Origin: Caldifarciminota bacterium | Lineage (GTDB): Bacteria > Hydrothermota > Tepidihabitantia > B3-TA06 > JALVRC01 | Direction: 5' to 3' | Length of the DNA: 9,032 nucleotides | NCBI GenBank assembly: GCA_027025255.1 | Contig: JALVRC010000173.1 | Location: 1 to 9,032 of the forward strand | In this document: one piece after another, positions 6,324 through 9,032 of the stretch | Layout of the letters: every line of letters starts with the position of its first letter | How positions within the stretch are numbered: position 1 is the stretch's first letter | The notes under the pieces: model-generated | Told to the model about the DNA's origin: nothing | The model's database searches: none | Seen by the model: the letters and a program-made list of their open reading frames with translations, nothing else | Program-made: the position numbers and the translations under genes

Positions 6324-7728
6324 TAAAATCATCTCCTGCATTATCATCAAAATTATCAAGTTGATCCATATCAATATATTCTTCTGTTTCAACGTAGTTC
6401 TCAAATTTTGTGCAGCTTGCATTAAACGTTAAATTTATCTTACCAATCGGACCATTTCTATTTTTAGCAATAATAACCTCTGTTAAAGAAGGATCCTTCC
6501 TCTCCTGTTTATAAAAATCTGCGTTGTATAAAAGCATTACTACATCAGCATCCTGCTCAATAGCTCCGGAATCCCTGAGATCAGCTAATTCTGGACGTTT
6601 AGTATCTCTTTGCTCAGTCTTTCTCGAAAGCTGAGATAAAACAACAACAGGAATATTCAATTCATTCGCAAGCAGCTTAAAGGCTTTAGAAATTTCTGCA
6701 ATCTGTTCCTGTCTACTTCTTACTCTAGAATTTCCAAAAGGACTTACTAAACCAATATAATCAATAAATATACAGGATACATCCTGTTCAGCCTTCAATC
6801 TTCGAGCCATGGCATTAATTTTAAATACATCAAGTCCTCTTAATTCCTTAGAAATAAATATCTTTACCTTATTTAAATCACTTAATGCCCCGGTTAAATC
6901 GTCCCACTCATCATCACTAATATATCCATTTACAAGTTTTCTGTTTTCTATTCTGCTAACCATACTAATAAATCTATCAATTAATTTGTTCACACTCATT
7001 TCAAGACTGAAAATACCTACAGATTTACCCACATTTCTACTTATATGGTAGGCCATATTTAATGCTAAAGAAGTCTTACCCATTGAAGGTCTACCAGCTA
7101 TTATTACCAGATCACCGTTATTCAGGCCACCAATCTTTTTATCTAATTCGTAAAACCCAGTTTCAAGCCCGGTTATAGCTCTATTCTTAGACCTTGTAAG
7201 CTCAACTCTTTTTTCAATATCCTCTATAATTTCAGGCAACATGTCCTTTACAGCAACAAAACCAGTTTTAACCTGTTCATCTTTAACAGTGAAAATAAGC
7301 TGTTCAGATTGATCTATTATATCATCAACAGACTTACTCTCATCATAAGCCATCTTAACAATCTCCTTGCCGGTTGAAATAAGACGTCTTAAAAGAAATT
7401 TACCGTACACAATATTTATATACTCATCTATATGAGCAGATGAAATAATATCTACGTTAATTAAATCTGTAATATATGTTAAACCACCAATTATATCCAG
7501 TTTATCTCTTTTTCTTAATTCCTCTCCTACAATAAAAGCATCTATAGGCTTATGATTTTTGTATAATTCAAGGACAGAATCATAGATAATTCTATGAGCT
7601 GGCAGATAAAAATGCTGAGACTCTAATTTTTCTGTTACTTTTGAAATAACATACTCATCACCACTTATAATAGCACCTAAAACCAACCTTTCCGCCTCTA
7701 CAGAATGAGGCTGTTTAATGCTTTCCAT
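6313..7728 (-). CDS. dnaB: Replicative DNA helicase DnaB
   Basis: This is a complete 471-residue hexameric helicase that unwinds DNA at the replication fork. The N-terminal primase-interacting domain covers about 1-150 (SVEAERLVLGAII). The RecA-like motor has Walker A AGRPSMGKTS at 211-220, catalytic glutamate in SLEMS at 241-245, Walker B IFIDYIGL at 320-327, SQLSR at 365-369, and the DnaB signature DLRDSGAIEQDADVVMLL at 383-400 followed by AKNRNGP. No intein interrupts it. The acidic tail (DNFDDNAGDDFNVS) is typical of the family. The ATG at 7728 shares its A with the TAA stop of the preceding small gene (TAATG), and no good Shine-Dalgarno is seen, so initiation by coupling is likely. Downstream, mlaE overlaps by 11 bp. 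Confidence 0.97.
   Translation of the reverse strand: MESIKQPHSVEAERLVLGAIISGDEYVISKVTEKLESQHFYLPAHRIIYDSVLELYKNHKPIDAFIVGEELRKRDKLDIIGGLTYITDLINVDIISSAHIDEYINIVYGKFLLRRLISTGKEIVKMAYDESKSVDDIIDQSEQLIFTVKDEQVKTGFVAVKDMLPEIIEDIEKRVELTRSKNRAITGLETGFYELDKKIGGLNNGDLVIIAGRPSMGKTSLALNMAYHISRNVGKSVGIFSLEMSVNKLIDRFISMVSRIENRKLVNGYISDDEWDDLTGALSDLNKVKIFISKELRGLDVFKINAMARRLKAEQDVSCIFIDYIGLVSPFGNSRVRSRQEQIAEISKAFKLLANELNIPVVVLSQLSRKTEQRDTKRPELADLRDSGAIEQDADVVMLLYNADFYKQERKDPSLTEVIIAKNRNGPIGKINLTFNASCTKFENYVETEEYIDMDQLDNFDDNAGDDFNVS
6333..6337 (-). promoter_or_regulatory. Ribosome binding site that decides the mlaE start
   Basis: AGGAG on the minus strand, inside the last codons of dnaB, lies 9 nt before the ATG at 6323. 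It supports the short mlaE start over an ATG at 6332 that touches the site itself, and over the far upstream end of the open frame at 6422. Confidence 0.65.
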
Positions 7729-7919
7729 TAATTTCTGTTTCTTGTCTTCTCTTCTTCCTCAAGTAGTACCTGTTTCATAACCCAAAAAACAGGATGAGGT
7801 GGTAGATTTGTATTATTTTCACTCAACAACTTTTTAATGTATATACCAGACTTTACAAGATATAAATATTTATTTCCAAATACTCTATAAACATCTTCTA
7901 TAGCTACATCAAAATTCAT
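7728..7919 (-). CDS. rpoZ: Small protein, probable divergent RNA polymerase omega subunit
   Basis: This 63-residue protein lies directly after gmk, the usual place of rpoZ. Omega helps assemble the RNA polymerase beta-prime subunit. The visible resemblance is limited but in the right order: VAIEDVYRVFGNKYLYLVKSG matches the omega N-terminal pattern (an initial helix, then N-K/R-Y/F..LV), IYIKKLLS matches the following basic helix, and PHPVFWVMKQVLLEEEE corresponds to the KP..-AL.EI helix. The usual RA and GK residues are missing. The ATG at 7919 follows the gmk stop without a gap (TAAATG), and its Shine-Dalgarno AGGAGG is made by the last gmk codons. Its stop overlaps the dnaB start by 1 bp. 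The identification rests largely on synteny; a lineage-specific small protein is the alternative. Confidence 0.6.
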   Translation of the reverse strand: MNFDVAIEDVYRVFGNKYLYLVKSGIYIKKLLSENNTNLPPHPVFWVMKQVLLEEEEKTRNRN

Positions 7920-8513
7920 TTAACCTCCTTTTTTTAGTCTAAAAGGCCTATAACCTTCAGAAATTATAATTGCCTTGATTATATGTATAACATTATCCAG
8001 ATTATTATTAACTATAGAATAATCAAATTTATACATTTTAGATACCTCTTCTTCAAAGTGCTCTAAGCGTTTCTCAATAGTTTTTGAAGAATCAAGACCT
8101 CTCCTCATTAATCTTTCTGCAACAATTTCCTTAGATGGTGGATTAAGAAAAATAGTAACAACTGTTTCCGATAAAACCTGTTTTAGATTCAATGCTCCTT
8201 TAACATCTAAATCCCCGATTACATCTCTACCTTTATCTATGTATGGAATTACTTCCTGTTTTAAAGTACCGTAGTAATTACCATAAACCAACTCGGTTTC
8301 AAGAAACTTTTTCTTATTCTTCCAATCTATAAACGTTGCTTTATCAACAAAATAATACTCCACTCCATCCCTCTCATTGTTGCGTGGTTTCCTTGTTGTA
8401 ACAGAAACAGATAGATGAAGATTAAAAACTTCTTTTATACGTTTAATAACTGTGCTCTTACCTCCTCCTGAAGTAGATGATACAATAAAAAATATCCCCT
8501 TTCTATTCAACAT
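7920..8513 (-). CDS. gmk: Guanylate kinase
   Basis: This is a complete 197-residue guanylate kinase, which converts GMP and ATP to GDP and ADP in the cytoplasm for GTP and dGTP supply. The P-loop is SSTSGGGKST at 12-21; most relatives have a G-P or S-P before the SG.GK core, so the Thr at residue 14 is unusual. The GMP-binding region is well kept: SVSVTTRKPRNNERDGVEYYFV at about 35-56, with the Arg and Tyr positions conserved, then ELVYGNYYGTLK at 74-85 and DLDVKGA at 101-107 (commonly EIDVQGA). The lid arginines are in ERLMRRG at 133-139. The ATG at 8513 gives the usual length and overlaps yicC by 11 bp. The gmk-omega-like neighbourhood is conserved in many bacteria. Confidence 0.96.
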   Translation of the reverse strand: MLNRKGIFFIVSSTSGGGKSTVIKRIKEVFNLHLSVSVTTRKPRNNERDGVEYYFVDKATFIDWKNKKKFLETELVYGNYYGTLKQEVIPYIDKGRDVIGDLDVKGALNLKQVLSETVVTIFLNPPSKEIVAERLMRRGLDSSKTIEKRLEHFEEEVSKMYKFDYSIVNNNLDNVIHIIKAIIISEGYRPFRLKKGG

Positions 8514-9032
8514 TTAAAACCTGCTCTCTAATCTTCTCAATTTCTTCTTTAATCTTTATTATATCCTCAGCTATCTGCGCATCATTCGCCTTAGAGCCAA
8601 TTGTATTTGTCTCCTTTACCAACTCTTGAACAATAAATTGTAGTCTTTTTCCAATACTTCCCTCCTGTTCAAGGGTTTCTTTGAAAATATTTATATGATG
8701 ATTAAGACGCACACACTCTTCTGTAATATCCATTCGCTCAACATGATAAAGAATTTCTTCCTCCATACGTTGTTTATCAAAAGAAACATTAATTTCAGCA
8801 ATCTTTTTATTTATCTGTTTAATCTTCTCTTCTCTACGTAGAGGAAGTCTATATTTAATACTTTCAAGTAAATTCTCAATCTTACCAATTCTTAAAAGGA
8901 AATCCTCTTTCAAAGCTTGTCCTTCCCTAACACGATAGTATAACATATCCTCAATAGCAGCATTAATAGCTTTGTAAAATTTATCCTCATCCATTTTTAA
9001 ATTTTCAATTCCCTTACCTGACTCTATAGCAT
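8503..9032 (-). CDS. yicC: YicC family protein, C-terminal part; 5' end beyond window
   Basis: The minus-strand frame is open from the right edge of the window to the stop at 8503 (about 175 residues). The ATG at 8994 is therefore internal: in-frame codons continue upstream of it (I-E-S-G-K-G-I-E-N-L-K). YicC proteins are about 290 residues, so roughly the first 115 are missing. The C-terminal signature is plain: REGQALKEDF, HVERMDITEECVRLNHHI, then GKRLQFIVQELVKETNTIGS, KANDAQIAEDIIKIKEEIEK and a terminal IREQVLNVE. YicC-family proteins are stress-linked endoribonucleases; E. coli YicC has been tied to small-RNA decay. The Gly-Arg-Leu-Asp-Phe motif of relatives appears here as GKRLQF. It is the first visible gene of the series, overlaps gmk by 11 bp, and yicC-gmk is a widespread pair. 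Confidence 0.92.
   Translation of the reverse strand, partial: AIESGKGIENLKMDEDKFYKAINAAIEDMLYYRVREGQALKEDFLLRIGKIENLLESIKYRLPLRREEKIKQINKKIAEINVSFDKQRMEEEILYHVERMDITEECVRLNHHINIFKETLEQEGSIGKRLQFIVQELVKETNTIGSKANDAQIAEDIIKIKEEIEKIREQVLNVE

Noticed and set aside
6324..6422. Longer mlaE start at 6422
   Set aside because: It would overlap dnaB by 110 bp and add 33 residues that do not belong to the family. The ATG at 6323 has AGGAG upstream.
4704..7051. Plus-strand open frames at 4704-4928, 5926-6141 and 6809-7051
   Set aside because: They lie opposite mlaD, mlaE and dnaB and have no recognisable content.
1..9032. Mobile element, CRISPR array, toxin-antitoxin or defence system
   Set aside because: I saw no direct-repeat array, transposase, integrase or terminal repeats. 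The PIN-like gene has no antitoxin partner and carries a TRAM domain, so it is not a VapC-type toxin.

Overview
The window is a low-GC stretch of bacterial chromosome in which every credible gene lies on the minus strand, so transcription runs from high to low coordinates. It looks like core genome. I see no rRNA, tRNA, CRISPR array, transposase, integrase or phage gene. The organism is a diderm: there is an MCE/Mla-type lipid transporter, a lipobox lipoprotein and a secreted LysM protein. The gene mix and AT-rich codon use suggest an uncultured lineage, perhaps FCB-like or candidate phylum WOR-3. That placement is inference and weak.

In transcription order, the first unit runs from the right edge to about 2269: yicC (N-terminus cut off by the window), gmk, a small rpoZ/omega-like gene, dnaB, mlaE, mlaF, mlaD, radA, and a short PIN-TRAM-like gene related to the C-terminal half of YacL. 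These nine genes are extremely compact, with overlaps of 11, 1, 11, 4, 11 and 4 bp and otherwise 0-12 nt between genes. No promoter or terminator is visible inside the series, so it is probably one operon with translational coupling. It mixes nucleotide metabolism (Gmk), transcription (omega), replication (DnaB), envelope lipid traffic (MlaEFD) and recombination/repair (RadA).

The second unit (2237 to 1263) is self-contained. A consensus sigma70-type promoter (TTGACA, 16 nt, TATAAT) with an A-rich upstream stretch is followed by a strong ribosome binding site, a small coiled-coil lipoprotein, and a secreted coiled-coil protein with two LysM domains. It ends in a perfect 16-bp hairpin with a T8 tail. 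The two proteins look like an envelope pair, possibly linking outer membrane and peptidoglycan.

The third unit begins directly against that terminator: the phoH ATG lies 4 nt past the T-run and has no Shine-Dalgarno sequence. An unrecognised gene, apparently with an N-terminal membrane segment, overlaps the end of phoH and runs off the left edge.

The items most worth a second look are the shortened PIN-TRAM protein beside radA, the terminator/phoH junction, and the lipoprotein-LysM cassette. Nothing here is clearly a new defence or mobile system. There is no gene-free stretch longer than 300 bases.
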